Numbered from the stretch's first letter, positions 1-8,244 are shown. The stretch is DNA of 64,000 bases from Methylobacterium sp. FF17 (GCF_025813715.1 NZ_CP107532.1:3364001-3428000), one strand, 5' to 3'. Made by a program: numbers and translations. The notes: a model not told the origin generated them from the letters alone.

Positions 1-3
1 CCA

Positions 4-150
4 ATGATCTCGCGTCCGTTCCCTGGCCGTCCGGCCAACGACAACCCGGCCCCGTTCGATGTGACCCGGCTCACGCTGCAGATCTTCGGCGGCACGCTCA
101 TGCTCACCCTCATCGTCGGCCCCGTCTGGCTCGTGAGCGTGTGGCAATGA
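4..150 (+). CDS. Small single-pass membrane protein of the island
   Basis: This is a 48-residue frame opening with MISRPFPG and carrying one hydrophobic stretch near residues 29-47, so a single membrane helix is likely. Its TGA overlaps the methyltransferase ATG (ATGA at 147-150), the coupling seen throughout this gene run. The start sits at the window edge, so an earlier start outside cannot be excluded. I recognise no family; the PANDNPAP segment resembles short proteins common in Methylobacterium elements, which is an impression only. Confidence 0.55.
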   Translation: MISRPFPGRPANDNPAPFDVTRLTLQIFGGTLMLTLIVGPVWLVSVWQ

Positions 151-2114
151 GCGCTGCCCTCATCATCGACAGCTTCGCCGGCGGCGGCGGCGCATCCGAG
201 GGCATCCGCGCCGCGCTTGGACGCGATCCCGACTACGCAATGAACCACTCGCGCGAGGCCCTCGCGATGCACCGGATCAACCATCCGGACACGCATCACA
301 TTGAGGAGGATGTCTGGAACGTGGACGCGCGCTCGCTGTGCGCAGGGCGTCCCGTCGGGCTCCTCTGGATGAGCCCGGACTGCAAGCACTTCAGCAAGGC
401 CAAGGGCGGCAAGCCGCGCGAGAAGGCCATCCGTGGCCTTGCCTGGGTTGGCGTGCGCTGGATCAAGAGCCTGCCTGCACGCCAGCGCCCGCGCATCGTG
501 TTCCTGGAGAACGTCGAGGAGTTCCAGGATTGGGGCCCGCTGCTGGACGATGGCCGGCCGTGCCCTGTCCATCGCGGCGCGACGTTCCGGTCCTTCGTCG
601 AGGCCTTCGAGGCGATGGGCTACGCGGTCGAGTGGAAGGAGCTGCGCGCCTGCGACTACGGTGCGCCGACGATCCGCAAGCGCCTGTTCCTGATTGCCCG
701 GCGCGACGGCAAGCCGATCGTCTGGCCTGCGCCGACGCACGGCGGCCCGACGAACCCGGGCGTCATCGCCGGCCTGCTCAAGCCCTGGCGGACAGCGGCC
801 GAGATCATCGACTGGTCGCTCCCGTGCCCGTCGATCTTCGAGACTTCGGCCGAGATCAAAGCCAAGCATGGCATCCGCGCAAACCGGCCCCTCGCCGACG
901 CCACCATGGCGCGGATCGCCAAGGGCACGAAGCGGTACGTGCTCGACGCGGCCAAGCCGTTCCTCGTGCAGATCAACCACGGCGGCGGGGCTGGCGGTCG
1001 GGATCACGCAGTCAATGAGCCGGCCCCGACCCTCACCGGCAAGCGAGGTGAGGCCCTGGTCGCCCCATTCGTGTCCTACGCCCAACAGGGCGGCGCGAGC
1101 CGGGACATCTCGGCGCCGCTGCACACCATCACGGCGAGCCCGAAGGACCACAACACGGTGGTCGCGCCGTTCGTGACGAAGTTCAATCACGGAGCTACCG
1201 GTCACCTGATCGACGAACCGCTGCACACGATCACGTCGCACGCCTCGGAGACGCATGGAGGTGGCGCAGCGCCGCTGGGGATCGTCTCAGGCTTCCTCGT
1301 GCCCCGGTACGGCGAACGCCCAGGCCAGGAGCCGCGCACGCGCTCGCTGGAGGAGCCGTTCCCCGTCGTCGTCCCGACCGCCAACGAGGGGAGCCTCGCA
1401 GCCATCCACATGACTCGCCAGTTCGGCGCGTCGGTCGGATCGGACGTGCAGCAGCCCGTCGGCACCATCACGGCCGGCGGGGCGGGCAAGGCCGGCGTGG
1501 TCGCGGCGTTCCTGGCGCAGCACAACACCGAGCGAGACGGAGCGGTAAAGGCCGGCGCCGACGTGCGCGAGCCGGTGTCGACCATCACGGCGGGCGGCGG
1601 CCATCAGACCGTCGTTGCCGCCCACATGCTGAACCTGCGCGGCTCGGACCGCCGGGACGGGCCGGTCGACGCACCGGCTCCGACTTTCTCGGCCGGCGGG
1701 AACCATGCAGCGGCGGTCTACGCCTTCATCCAGAAATACTACGGCGCGGGCGAGCCCTCGCAGGCGGCCGACGAGCCGATGCACACCCTCACGACCAAGC
1801 CGCGGCACGGCGTGGTCACGGTGACGATCCAGGGCCAGCCCTACGCCATCGTGGACATCGGCATGCGGATGCTGACGCCGCGCGAGCGCTTCAACGCCCA
1901 GGGCTTTCGTCCGACCTACACCATCGATCGCGGCGAGCTGGAAGACGGCACGATCATCCCGCTCACGCTCGAACAGCAGGGCGCGTGCTGCGGGAACTCC
2001 GTCTCCCCGCCCATGGCCGAAGCCCTCATCGCCGCCAACGCGGACGCGGTCGACTTCGAGACGATCGATCGCCGCCGCGCTGCGGCCCCCATGACCCTGT
2101 TCGCAGCGGAGTGA
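147..2114 (+). CDS. DNA (cytosine-5-)-methyltransferase with repeat-rich recognition region
   Basis: This is a 655-residue C5 cytosine DNA methyltransferase, which would transfer a methyl group from S-adenosylmethionine to cytosine in DNA. Motif I (FAGGGG) is at residues 10-15, the catalytic Pro-Cys region (SPDC, Cys79) at 76-79, and the motif VI ENV at 121-123. The C-terminal motifs (LTPRERFNAQGF, then GNSVSPP) close the fold. Between them, about residues 275-570, lie roughly eight degenerate repeats of 30-45 residues built on E-P-x-x-T-I-T, where the target recognition region belongs. No restriction partner is obvious, so it is probably an orphan phage-type enzyme for self-protection or regulation. 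ATG 147 overlaps the preceding stop; an in-frame GTG lies at 141. Confidence 0.9.
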   Translation: MSAALIIDSFAGGGGASEGIRAALGRDPDYAMNHSREALAMHRINHPDTHHIEEDVWNVDARSLCAGRPVGLLWMSPDCKHFSKAKGGKPREKAIRGLAWVGVRWIKSLPARQRPRIVFLENVEEFQDWGPLLDDGRPCPVHRGATFRSFVEAFEAMGYAVEWKELRACDYGAPTIRKRLFLIARRDGKPIVWPAPTHGGPTNPGVIAGLLKPWRTAAEIIDWSLPCPSIFETSAEIKAKHGIRANRPLADATMARIAKGTKRYVLDAAKPFLVQINHGGGAGGRDHAVNEPAPTLTGKRGEALVAPFVSYAQQGGASRDISAPLHTITASPKDHNTVVAPFVTKFNHGATGHLIDEPLHTITSHASETHGGGAAPLGIVSGFLVPRYGERPGQEPRTRSLEEPFPVVVPTANEGSLAAIHMTRQFGASVGSDVQQPVGTITAGGAGKAGVVAAFLAQHNTERDGAVKAGADVREPVSTITAGGGHQTVVAAHMLNLRGSDRRDGPVDAPAPTFSAGGNHAAAVYAFIQKYYGAGEPSQAADEPMHTLTTKPRHGVVTVTIQGQPYAIVDIGMRMLTPRERFNAQGFRPTYTIDRGELEDGTIIPLTLEQQGACCGNSVSPPMAEALIAANADAVDFETIDRRRAAAPMTLFAAE

Positions 2115-2117
2115 CCG

Positions 2118-2705
2118 ATGCTCGCTGAACCTGTCTTTCACGACAAGCACCTGATCGGGAACGGAGAGACCTGCGGCCACTGCGGCGGCACCGGTCGCAC
2201 GAAGGGCACGCGCGGGCCTTCCACGTCTCGCCGCTGCCGACCCTGCAAGGGGTCTGGTCGCGCTCCTCTCCCCGCTGAGGTCATCGTCGCGAACACCCGG
2301 CCCGCTGGGCGCCAGGCCGCGCTGGTCATCGAGGCCCGGAACGCCCGTGAGGCTGCCGAGGTCAACGCGCTGCGCGACGAGGTCGAGGCGAAGGCCGCGG
2401 CCGACCGCAAGCCGATCGAGACCATCTGCGGCTTCCCGCTGCCCGTGGAGTTCGGCCGGCGCGAGGACGACACCGCCTGGATCGGCTTCGGTGTCCCTCT
2501 GCGCCATCACCTCATGATGGACTGGCCCGGCAACCTCCGGGACGCGTCCGCCTTCGCGCAGATGCTCAACGGCCTCCCGGCGATTCGCGATGCCCTCAAG
2601 GCCGTCCGCGCCGATGCGCTGGACCCCGATACCGACGCGGCTCTTTCGACCGCCACGGGTGACCTCGTCGAGACCGCGCTTCGGGCGCTGGGAGAGCGGC
2701 TATGA
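2118..2705 (+). CDS. Island protein with DnaJ-like zinc-finger motif
   Basis: This is a 195-residue protein of unknown role. Near its N-terminus it has CGHCGGTGRTKG and then CRPCKGSG, two CxxCxGxG units like the zinc-binding repeats of DnaJ, so one zinc site is probable. The middle (residues about 65-95) is Ala/Glu-rich and probably helical. No J domain or other chaperone part is present, so this is not DnaJ. It starts 3 bases after the methyltransferase stop and overlaps the HNH gene by 4 bases, which places it in the same transcript. Confidence 0.7.
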   Translation: MLAEPVFHDKHLIGNGETCGHCGGTGRTKGTRGPSTSRRCRPCKGSGRAPLPAEVIVANTRPAGRQAALVIEARNAREAAEVNALRDEVEAKAAADRKPIETICGFPLPVEFGRREDDTAWIGFGVPLRHHLMMDWPGNLRDASAFAQMLNGLPAIRDALKAVRADALDPDTDAALSTATGDLVETALRALGERL

Positions 2706-3088
2706 GCGGCCGCACAGAGTTCTCGAAGCCGGTCCGGCGTGAGGCGTGGAAGCGCTCGGGCGGCCTCTGCGAGTTCATCCTCGACACGGGAGCGCGGTGC
2801 GGCTGCGCCCTGACGCCCGGCAAGTTCGCCTACGACCACGTCATCACCGACTGGATGGGCGGCGAGGCCGTCCTGTCGAACTGCCAGGTGATCTGCACCC
2901 CCTGCCATACCGAGAAGACCCGCCAGGACGCTGCTGACATCGCGAAGGCGAAGCGCCTCGAGGACACGCGCCTCGGCATCACGAGCCCTGGGAAGATCCA
3001 AAGCCAGGGCTTCCGGAAGTTCGCGCCTCAGCGCCGGGCCACGACACCGATTCCCAAGCTCGCCATCACCTACCGGAGGGACGCCTGA
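2702..3088 (+). CDS. HNH-type nuclease-like protein
   Basis: This 128-residue protein has the layout of a small HNH endonuclease. It begins with VRREAWKRSGG, a cysteine follows (LCEF), then CGC, the YDHVITDWMGG segment with the first His, an Asn (LSNCQ), and CTPCHTEKT with the final Cys/His. The cysteines probably bind a structural zinc. Such enzymes nick or cut DNA and are common in phages, where some assist packaging or recombination; here the early-gene context leaves the role open. It overlaps the preceding gene by ATGA. Confidence 0.75.
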   Translation: MSGRTEFSKPVRREAWKRSGGLCEFILDTGARCGCALTPGKFAYDHVITDWMGGEAVLSNCQVICTPCHTEKTRQDAADIAKAKRLEDTRLGITSPGKIQSQGFRKFAPQRRATTPIPKLAITYRRDA

Positions 3089-3089
3089 C

Positions 3090-3434
3090 ATGACCTGTCG
3101 GATCACGACCGTCGACCCAGAGGTCGGTCGCCTCATCGCTCACCACCGGAAGCGCAAGGGCATCCTACAGTCCGAACTGGCCGAGTTGATCGGCGTCTGC
3201 GGCTGCCAGATCAGCCGGTACGAGCGCGGGCACGAGTTCGTGTCGCTCGGGCGCCGCCAGAAGATCGCCGAGGCCCTTGGCATCGATCCCGCCGTGTTCG
3301 CGGACCCGTCCCTGATCGAGGTCACCCCTGACGAGCGAGATCTGATCGAGGCCTACCGGCTCATCGGCACCCCATCCGGACGGCAGCGCGTCATGGCGCA
3401 GATCGAGATCGGCCGTGGGATGGCGTCATGCTGA
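3090..3434 (+). CDS. Xre-family helix-turn-helix regulator
   Basis: This 114-residue protein has a lambda-repressor-like helix-turn-helix at about residues 12-70: IAHHRKRKG, then QSELAELIGV and the recognition part QISRYERG, ending with IAEALGIDPAVF. A clear ribosome binding site (GGAGGG at 3075-3080) lies 9 bases before the ATG. It is embedded in the + strand gene run instead of facing it divergently, so it is more likely a Cro- or antirepressor-like modulator than the master repressor. It overlaps the next gene by 7 bases. Confidence 0.8.
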   Translation: MTCRITTVDPEVGRLIAHHRKRKGILQSELAELIGVCGCQISRYERGHEFVSLGRRQKIAEALGIDPAVFADPSLIEVTPDERDLIEAYRLIGTPSGRQRVMAQIEIGRGMASC

Positions 3435-3808
3435 ACCCGCCAGATCTCTCAGGATTCGACCTCGCCGCCCTGGCCGGCGGCTTGGAGGCAGCTGCGCTTC
3501 GCCAGGACCGGTGCAGGCGCCTCGCCAACAGCATCGGGGTGGATGAGGCCATCAATCCCGAGACGGCCCGCGCCGTGGCCGCTGTGGACGCCGATGCGGC
3601 AGCTACGGCCGAGGCTCACCGGCTGGTCTGCCTGCTCCGTCGCTTCGCGTCCGACGAGGGCCACGCGCGGCCCCGCGCCCCTGTCACGCATCTCCGGGTC
3701 GTCCCGGCACCCGCGCCGCCCCGCCCCGGCATCTTCGCTCGAGCCATGGCGATTCTCGGCCGCGGTGACCCCAGCCCTTCGCCTGTCGCCAAGCGCGATG
3801 CTGCCTGA
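3428..3808 (+). CDS. Hypothetical island protein, Ala-rich
   Basis: This is a 126-residue protein with no family I recognise. It is alanine-rich with a probably helical centre (residues 12-75) and a proline-rich segment (PAPAPPRPG) before a short hydrophobic end. It overlaps the Xre gene by 7 bases at its start. The coding assignment rests on the gene-run context and the absence of a better frame. Confidence 0.55.
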   Translation: MLNPPDLSGFDLAALAGGLEAAALRQDRCRRLANSIGVDEAINPETARAVAAVDADAAATAEAHRLVCLLRRFASDEGHARPRAPVTHLRVVPAPAPPRPGIFARAMAILGRGDPSPSPVAKRDAA

Positions 3809-3824
3809 CCCGGAGGCCAATCCC

Positions 3825-4898
3825 ATGTCTCAGCACACCCAAGACCCTGGCCTGCGGGCGGCGCTGGAAGCCATTGCTAAGGCGATCAAGATCAACGACA
3901 CGGACACCCTCTCCAGAATATCTCCCGACCGCCTCGTCATCTGGACAGCTTCGGGGAGCTGGACCGGAAGCGCGTCGGTGACGCTCGGGCATCTTCGGGC
4001 CATCGCCGCCCTCTCTGCCACCCCAGCACACGCCCCGGGCAAGGCGGGCGATCAGGAGGGGTTGGAAGCCGGCCGTACTGCCTACGCCGCTTATGCGCGC
4101 AGCGTCGAAGACTACGAAGGCAGCCCCGACAAACAGCCGGCCTTTGGCGAGTGGGAGAGCGTTAAGCCGAGCATCCGACGACATTGGGCCGCTGTAGAAG
4201 CCGCCCTCGCCCCATCTCCCACCGGCAACGAGGCGTCCCGGGGCGAGAACGACGGATTGCGCAGTAAGGCTGCCGATGAAGTGGAGGGGATCGCCGGGCT
4301 GTGGGAAGGCGACGGCCGTTCCTACGCGATGACGATTGCAGCCATCCTGCGCTCCGAGGAGCCCGCTGAACTTCCGCCGGCAGACGAAGAGACAAAGCGC
4401 ATCGTAACTCGTGCATGGGAACGCTTTCAGCGAGGCGTCGCACCCCCGCCGCCAGTCTCGACCGAGCCCGACAGCCGGGCGGGTGCGGAGCGGGAGGCGC
4501 GATGGGGGATAGAAGACACTGGGGAGATGCTGTGGGTCGGGCCGATGCGCCCCGATGGACGCAAGGTTGACCGCATCGTCTACTATAAGCATCTGTCGGG
4601 GTATAAGCAGGATTATGTAGACCGAGCAAAATTTGAAGCACGGCTTGTCGTTACTGCTGTAAACGCCGCCCTCCACCCGTCCCCGCCCACCGCATCGGGA
4701 GCCGCACCCCCGGTGGGGGATGGCTACGAAGTTCTAGCGACGATTTATGATGGCACAAAGATCCTAGCGCCGAAGCACAAATCAGATCGCTTCACGACGC
4801 AGGAAATCCGGGATGCCGTCATGAAGCATTTCGAGACGATCACCCCCACGCCAGCACCGCACCCTGTCCCTGAGGGTCAGACGACGGGAGAGGTTTGA
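3825..4898 (+). CDS. Hypothetical island protein (phage-type multidomain)
   Basis: This 357-residue protein starts at MSQHTQDP, chosen because GGAGG at 3812-3816 lies 8 bases upstream; the same frame is open further upstream without a good site. Segments are joined by proline-rich linkers (AGLWEGDGRS region, PPPPVSTEP, HPSPPTASGAAPP). The last part reads like an independent small domain. The patchy modular look resembles mosaic Ea22-like phage early proteins, but I see no catalytic motif. Base composition drops somewhat after about 4540, where more AT-ending codons appear. Confidence 0.6.
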   Translation: MSQHTQDPGLRAALEAIAKAIKINDTDTLSRISPDRLVIWTASGSWTGSASVTLGHLRAIAALSATPAHAPGKAGDQEGLEAGRTAYAAYARSVEDYEGSPDKQPAFGEWESVKPSIRRHWAAVEAALAPSPTGNEASRGENDGLRSKAADEVEGIAGLWEGDGRSYAMTIAAILRSEEPAELPPADEETKRIVTRAWERFQRGVAPPPPVSTEPDSRAGAEREARWGIEDTGEMLWVGPMRPDGRKVDRIVYYKHLSGYKQDYVDRAKFEARLVVTAVNAALHPSPPTASGAAPPVGDGYEVLATIYDGTKILAPKHKSDRFTTQEIRDAVMKHFETITPTPAPHPVPEGQTTGEV

Positions 4899-5092
4899 TG
4901 TCGGCCGAATGTGGGCTCTGCGAAGTCAGCCTTCGCCAATCCAAGCTGATCGAGACGTGCGACGAGGCTCGCTGCCCCTACCGCAAGGCGGCTGACCCGG
5001 CGCGTGTTTGTGGACCGGACGCCCTCCCACTGAGCGAGATGAGCTACCGCGAGATGATCGGCTTCTATCACGACGACGAGGACGACGCATGA
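4898..5092 (+). CDS. Small cysteine-pair protein
   Basis: This is a 64-residue protein beginning MSAECGLCEV. It carries CGLC and, about 16 residues later, C followed by ARC, a spacing that would suit one zinc ion. The tail is very acidic (HDDEDDA). The ATG shares its A with the previous stop (TGATG), and the stop overlaps the next ATG. Function unknown. Confidence 0.6.
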   Translation: MSAECGLCEVSLRQSKLIETCDEARCPYRKAADPARVCGPDALPLSEMSYREMIGFYHDDEDDA

Positions 5093-5700
5093 CCGCTCCC
5101 CAGGACGTGCCCGCGCCGTCCCCGACCGTCTCGGAAGCGATGCGTGAGGCGATGTTTCGAGTAGGCGCCGACGCCTTGCGCCCCGTGAGCACGGGAGGCT
5201 GGTCCACGCATGCAAAAGCCGAGCTAGTAATCGACGCCATCTGTCCACTCATCGCCTCGGCGCTCGCAGCCCTGGAGCGGGAGAACGCCACCCTCCGGGC
5301 CGAGCGGGATGAGGCGACAGCCCGCGCCCGCGAACCGATCGGTGACACCTGGGACCAGATCAGGCACCTCGAAGGAGAGTGCCGGGTGTTCATCCGAGAG
5401 CGCAACGAATGGAAGGCCGTTGCTGACACCGCCGAGGCCGAACTCGCCACCCTCCGGGCCGACGCAGAGCGGATGGAGGCGGCGCGCCCCAAGGTCTGGG
5501 TCATCACGAACAACGAGAGAGGGGCCGACAGGCGCTATCGCATGTGGAGCGGTCGCGCGTGGGTCTGGACGCCCGATGTAGCCCAGGCTGCGCACTTCGC
5601 GCGGAGGGCAGACGCGAACCAGATCCTGCCGGACGGTAGCCCCTACGACTACGCAGACCGGATAGCCGCACTCAATCCCAAGGAGACGCCCGATGCCTGA
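5089..5700 (+). CDS. Hypothetical coiled-coil island protein
   Basis: This is a 203-residue protein. Residues about 62-135 are rich in Leu, Glu, Ala and Arg with a heptad look (ALERENATLRAERDEA), consistent with a coiled coil. A C-terminal part of about 65 residues begins VWVITNNERG and is Trp/Tyr-rich. The start at MTAPQD is chosen because ATGA overlaps the preceding stop. No family recognised; typical of phage accessory proteins. Confidence 0.55.
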   Translation: MTAPQDVPAPSPTVSEAMREAMFRVGADALRPVSTGGWSTHAKAELVIDAICPLIASALAALERENATLRAERDEATARAREPIGDTWDQIRHLEGECRVFIRERNEWKAVADTAEAELATLRADAERMEAARPKVWVITNNERGADRRYRMWSGRAWVWTPDVAQAAHFARRADANQILPDGSPYDYADRIAALNPKETPDA

Positions 5701-6034
5701 GACCTACGAGATCGCACCGGACGGCACTCCTGAGCGACTGATCCAGCGGCTAGAGAATGCAAATTGCGGAGAGCTCTTTTACTGCGAAGCCGACCGCGAG
5801 GAAGCCGTCGAGATCGCGCAGGAGGAGTTCGCCACCGCCCTCGCAGAAGCCAAGGCGCAGGCAAGACGGGACGCGTTCGAGGAGGAGAGACGGAAGGGGC
5901 TGGAGGAGGCGGCGAGCCGCTTCGACAACCTCGCATCTGCTGCGCGCGAACGGCGCGACGACAGAGCCGCCAGCGCCGCAGCTGATGCCGCGGAGCATGC
6001 CAGAGCCCTCATTGCAGACGGAGCCGCCCAGTGA
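5693..6034 (+). CDS. Hypothetical Ala/Glu-rich helical protein
   Basis: This is a 113-residue protein, overlapping its upstream neighbour by 8 bases. From residue 36 onward nearly all residues are Ala, Glu, Arg, Asp or Lys (EEFATALAEAKAQ, EEERRKGLEEAAS), predicting a long charged helix. Its stop overlaps the GTG start of the HD gene (GTGA). Function unknown. Confidence 0.5.
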   Translation: MPETYEIAPDGTPERLIQRLENANCGELFYCEADREEAVEIAQEEFATALAEAKAQARRDAFEEERRKGLEEAASRFDNLASAARERRDDRAASAAADAAEHARALIADGAAQ

Positions 6035-6645
6035 ACGCGATCATGCAGAGCCCGACCGTTCGCCGCATCGTCGGCCCGACCATCCTCCTCGCCAGCGGCA
6101 ACTACTTCGACTTCCTGGCGCCGGAAGAGAGCACCTTCACAATTGAGGATATCGCCACCGGGCTATCGAACGTGTGCCGGTTCGCCGGTCAGTGCTCGCG
6201 CTTCTACAGCGTGGCGCAGCACAGCGTCATCGTTTCCCACCATGTGCCGCCAGCCTTCGCCTTTGCCGGCCTGATGCACGACGCGGCAGAGGCATTTATC
6301 GGAGACGTGACCAAGCCTCTGAAGGACATCCTACCGGACTATCGCGCCCTTGAGGAGCGCGTCGAGAGAGCCGTCCTCGGGCGGTTTGGGCTGCCGCACA
6401 AGATGCCGCCCGAGGTCAAGGAGATCGATGTCGTCATGCTCGCGACCGAGCAGAAGCAGCTCATGCGCAACCGGGACGACTGGAACTACACGCGCGGCCG
6501 GCAGGCGCTGGACATCCCCATCCCGCCAATGGGGCCGCGCGAGGCCAAAGCGATGTTCCTCGCTCAGTTCGCGGACCTGACCACGACCCTCGCCACCGCC
6601 CCGGCCGAGACGGAGAAGCCCGAGACGGGGGAGGCCGGACGATGA
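6031..6645 (+). CDS. HD-domain phosphohydrolase (5'-deoxynucleotidase-like)
   Basis: This is a 204-residue HD-superfamily hydrolase. The metal ligands are visible as the His of VAQHSV, the HD pair in GLMHDAAEAF at about residues 81-82, and an Asp in KEIDVV near residue 131. The arrangement resembles YfbR-type 5'-deoxynucleotidases and phage HD proteins acting on deoxynucleoside monophosphates; substrate is inferred. It starts with GTG overlapping the previous stop and overlaps the next, deoxyribosyltransferase-like gene by 4 bases. Together the pair suggests reshaping of nucleotide pools. Confidence 0.75.
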   Translation: MNAIMQSPTVRRIVGPTILLASGNYFDFLAPEESTFTIEDIATGLSNVCRFAGQCSRFYSVAQHSVIVSHHVPPAFAFAGLMHDAAEAFIGDVTKPLKDILPDYRALEERVERAVLGRFGLPHKMPPEVKEIDVVMLATEQKQLMRNRDDWNYTRGRQALDIPIPPMGPREAKAMFLAQFADLTTTLATAPAETEKPETGEAGR

Positions 6646-7052
6646 GTGGCATCTATATGGCGTCGAAGACGTCACACGCGCCGTTTTGGCGGCAGCTTCG
6701 CGCTGATGGCCTGCCAATCATCTCAACGTGGATTGATGAGGCTGGCAAAGGCGAGACGGCTTGCTTCAGGGATCTATGGCGGCGATGCGTGTCCGAGGCG
6801 GCAACGGCCGACTACACCATCGTCTACAGAGAGCCCGGTGAAGTTCTGAAAGGTGCATTTGTTGAGGCAGGCGCCGCCTTGTCCGCCTTCCGTCACGTCG
6901 TTGCTGTCGGATGCGATGAGTTCAGCTTCGTGAACCATCCCGGCGTCACTCGCTGTTCGTCGCTTGCCGAGGCGCTGACCTTCGCTCTCGGTCGAGACTA
7001 CACCCCGCCCCAGCCTACGGCCACCAATACCCTGGAGGACGGTCATGCGTGA
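6642..7052 (+). CDS. Nucleoside 2-deoxyribosyltransferase-like protein
   Basis: This 136-residue protein has a small Rossmann-like fold pattern: IYMASKTSHA near the start, then ISTWID, a TIVYRE strand, and GAFVEAGAAL, where the Glu sits like the active-site Glu of nucleoside 2-deoxyribosyltransferases. Those enzymes exchange bases on deoxyribose; related folds also cleave NAD or nucleotides, so the exact chemistry is open. It is ATGA-coupled to the HD hydrolase. An effector or defence role cannot be excluded from sequence alone. Confidence 0.6.
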   Translation: MSGIYMASKTSHAPFWRQLRADGLPIISTWIDEAGKGETACFRDLWRRCVSEAATADYTIVYREPGEVLKGAFVEAGAALSAFRHVVAVGCDEFSFVNHPGVTRCSSLAEALTFALGRDYTPPQPTATNTLEDGHA

Positions 7053-7407
7053 GAAGCTGACGGAACTGCTCGGGAAGGTGGAGGCAGCCAAGGAGCCTGA
7101 TCGGCGCCTGGATTACGAGGTCTTCGCAGCCTTCGCCGTGCCCGGCGAAGCTAATCCTTGGGACCCGAAGGATGGGCACCTCTACACATCGTCCGTAGAT
7201 GCCGCGCTCGGTCTCGCTGAGAGGGTCGCGCCACGAAGCATTCAGTGGGCTGAAATCCTTCGAGAGGCAACGACCGTGCTCTCTCGCCGCTACGGGTGGC
7301 ACTGCAATTTCAGCAGGCCCGGCCAGCTTCAAGAGCTACCCCTCGCCATCCTCGGCAGCCTTCTTACCGCCCTCCTCGTGCAGACGGAGGCCTCCGATGG
7401 CCGCTGA
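7045..7407 (+). CDS. Phage ABA-sandwich-type hypothetical protein
   Basis: This is a 120-residue protein. The segment LYTSSVDAALGLAERV matches the signature of small phage proteins of the ABA-sandwich type, in which an aromatic-T-x-S-hydrophobic-DAAL core is conserved. Their function is unknown. It overlaps both neighbours by about 10 bases. The match is from memory of the family, not a search. Confidence 0.55.
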   Translation: MREKLTELLGKVEAAKEPDRRLDYEVFAAFAVPGEANPWDPKDGHLYTSSVDAALGLAERVAPRSIQWAEILREATTVLSRRYGWHCNFSRPGQLQELPLAILGSLLTALLVQTEASDGR

Positions 7408-7693
7408 GACGAAGGGGGTGAAGCTGAGCCCCGAGCACAAGCAGGTGCTAACCGCATGGACCAACACCTGCGAGGACTTCGACTGCCTGACCTTCGACGC
7501 CATCGCCTCGATCAGCGGGGTAGCCCGGCCGCGCATCCGCCGAATTGTCCGGCACCTCGCCCGAAAGGGCATGACCGAGTTCCACCAGGGGCTCTGGACG
7601 GAGGATATGCGCCCGGCCGGATCGGGATACGCGATCACGCCCGCCGGCCGCTTGGCTCTCGCCGCTCACGATGGAGGGCAGGATGGCACGTGA
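7397..7693 (+). CDS. Small winged-helix DNA-binding protein
   Basis: This is a 98-residue protein starting at MAAETKGV. Its middle reads as a winged helix: LTFDAIASISGVARPRIRRIVRHLARKGM is the helix-turn-helix, followed by a short wing with GLWTED and YAITPAGR, the last typical of MarR/PadR-like wings. It overlaps the previous gene by 11 bases. Probably an island regulator; its target is unknown. Confidence 0.65.
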   Translation: MAAETKGVKLSPEHKQVLTAWTNTCEDFDCLTFDAIASISGVARPRIRRIVRHLARKGMTEFHQGLWTEDMRPAGSGYAITPAGRLALAAHDGGQDGT

Positions 7694-7982
7694 ACGACGC
7701 TCGGTGCGCAACGAGGCGTTCAACGACGTCCTCGAATACCTGACCTATCGGATCGCCGTCTGCCGAGCCGGGGTGAGGCGGTACGAGGCATCCCATGGCC
7801 CCACCAGCCGGGCAGCCGCAACGGAACGTTCAGCGCTGTTTGAGGCCGAGCTCATCAAGAACGAGATCGGCCAGCTTGGCGTGATCCAGCGCCGGTCCAA
7901 GCGCTTCAAGGCGCTCGTCGCCGAGCGTGCTGCCTACCGTCCCTCCCAACCCCCCAGCCCTCAGGAGGAAAGCCGTGGGTAG
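7683..7982 (+). CDS. Hypothetical basic island protein
   Basis: This is a 99-residue Arg-rich protein. ATG 7683 is preferred over 7671 because GGAGGGCAGG precedes it closely. The body looks helical with many Ala and Arg residues, and the tail is Pro/Ser-rich. It overlaps the excisionase-like gene by 8 bases. No family recognised. Confidence 0.5.
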   Translation: MARERRSVRNEAFNDVLEYLTYRIAVCRAGVRRYEASHGPTSRAAATERSALFEAELIKNEIGQLGVIQRRSKRFKALVAERAAYRPSQPPSPQEESRG

Positions 7983-8244
7983 GCCGTCCCGGACCGTCGC
8001 ATTCGAGGAGCAGGGAATCAGCGTCGTGCCACAGGCCGCAACGCCCATCGCCTACCGGATTCCGGAGGCTGCCCGCATCGTCGGTGTCAGCGCCTCAACG
8101 ATGTGGGCTCTGATCGCCCGGCAGGAGATCGTAGCGCGCAAGCTCGGCGGGTCGACGGTGATCCGGCATGCCGATCTCGTCGCCTATGTCGATGGCGCCC
8201 CGATCGCCGAGAGGGCGAACGCCGCCCAGGCGTCCATGAGGTGA
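7975..8244 (+). CDS. Excisionase-like MerR/AlpA-type DNA-binding protein
   Basis: This is an 89-residue protein with the Helix-turn-helix_17 look: YRIPEAARIVGVSASTMWALIARQEI followed by ARKLGGSTVIRHADLVAYV. Such proteins are recombination directionality factors or AlpA-like activators of integrases. GTG 7975 is chosen because AGGAGG at 7963-7968 lies upstream at good spacing. The last 61 bases overlap tail to tail with the integrase on the other strand. The position next to the integrase supports the excisionase call. Confidence 0.75.
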   Translation: MGRPSRTVAFEEQGISVVPQAATPIAYRIPEAARIVGVSASTMWALIARQEIVARKLGGSTVIRHADLVAYVDGAPIAERANAAQASMR

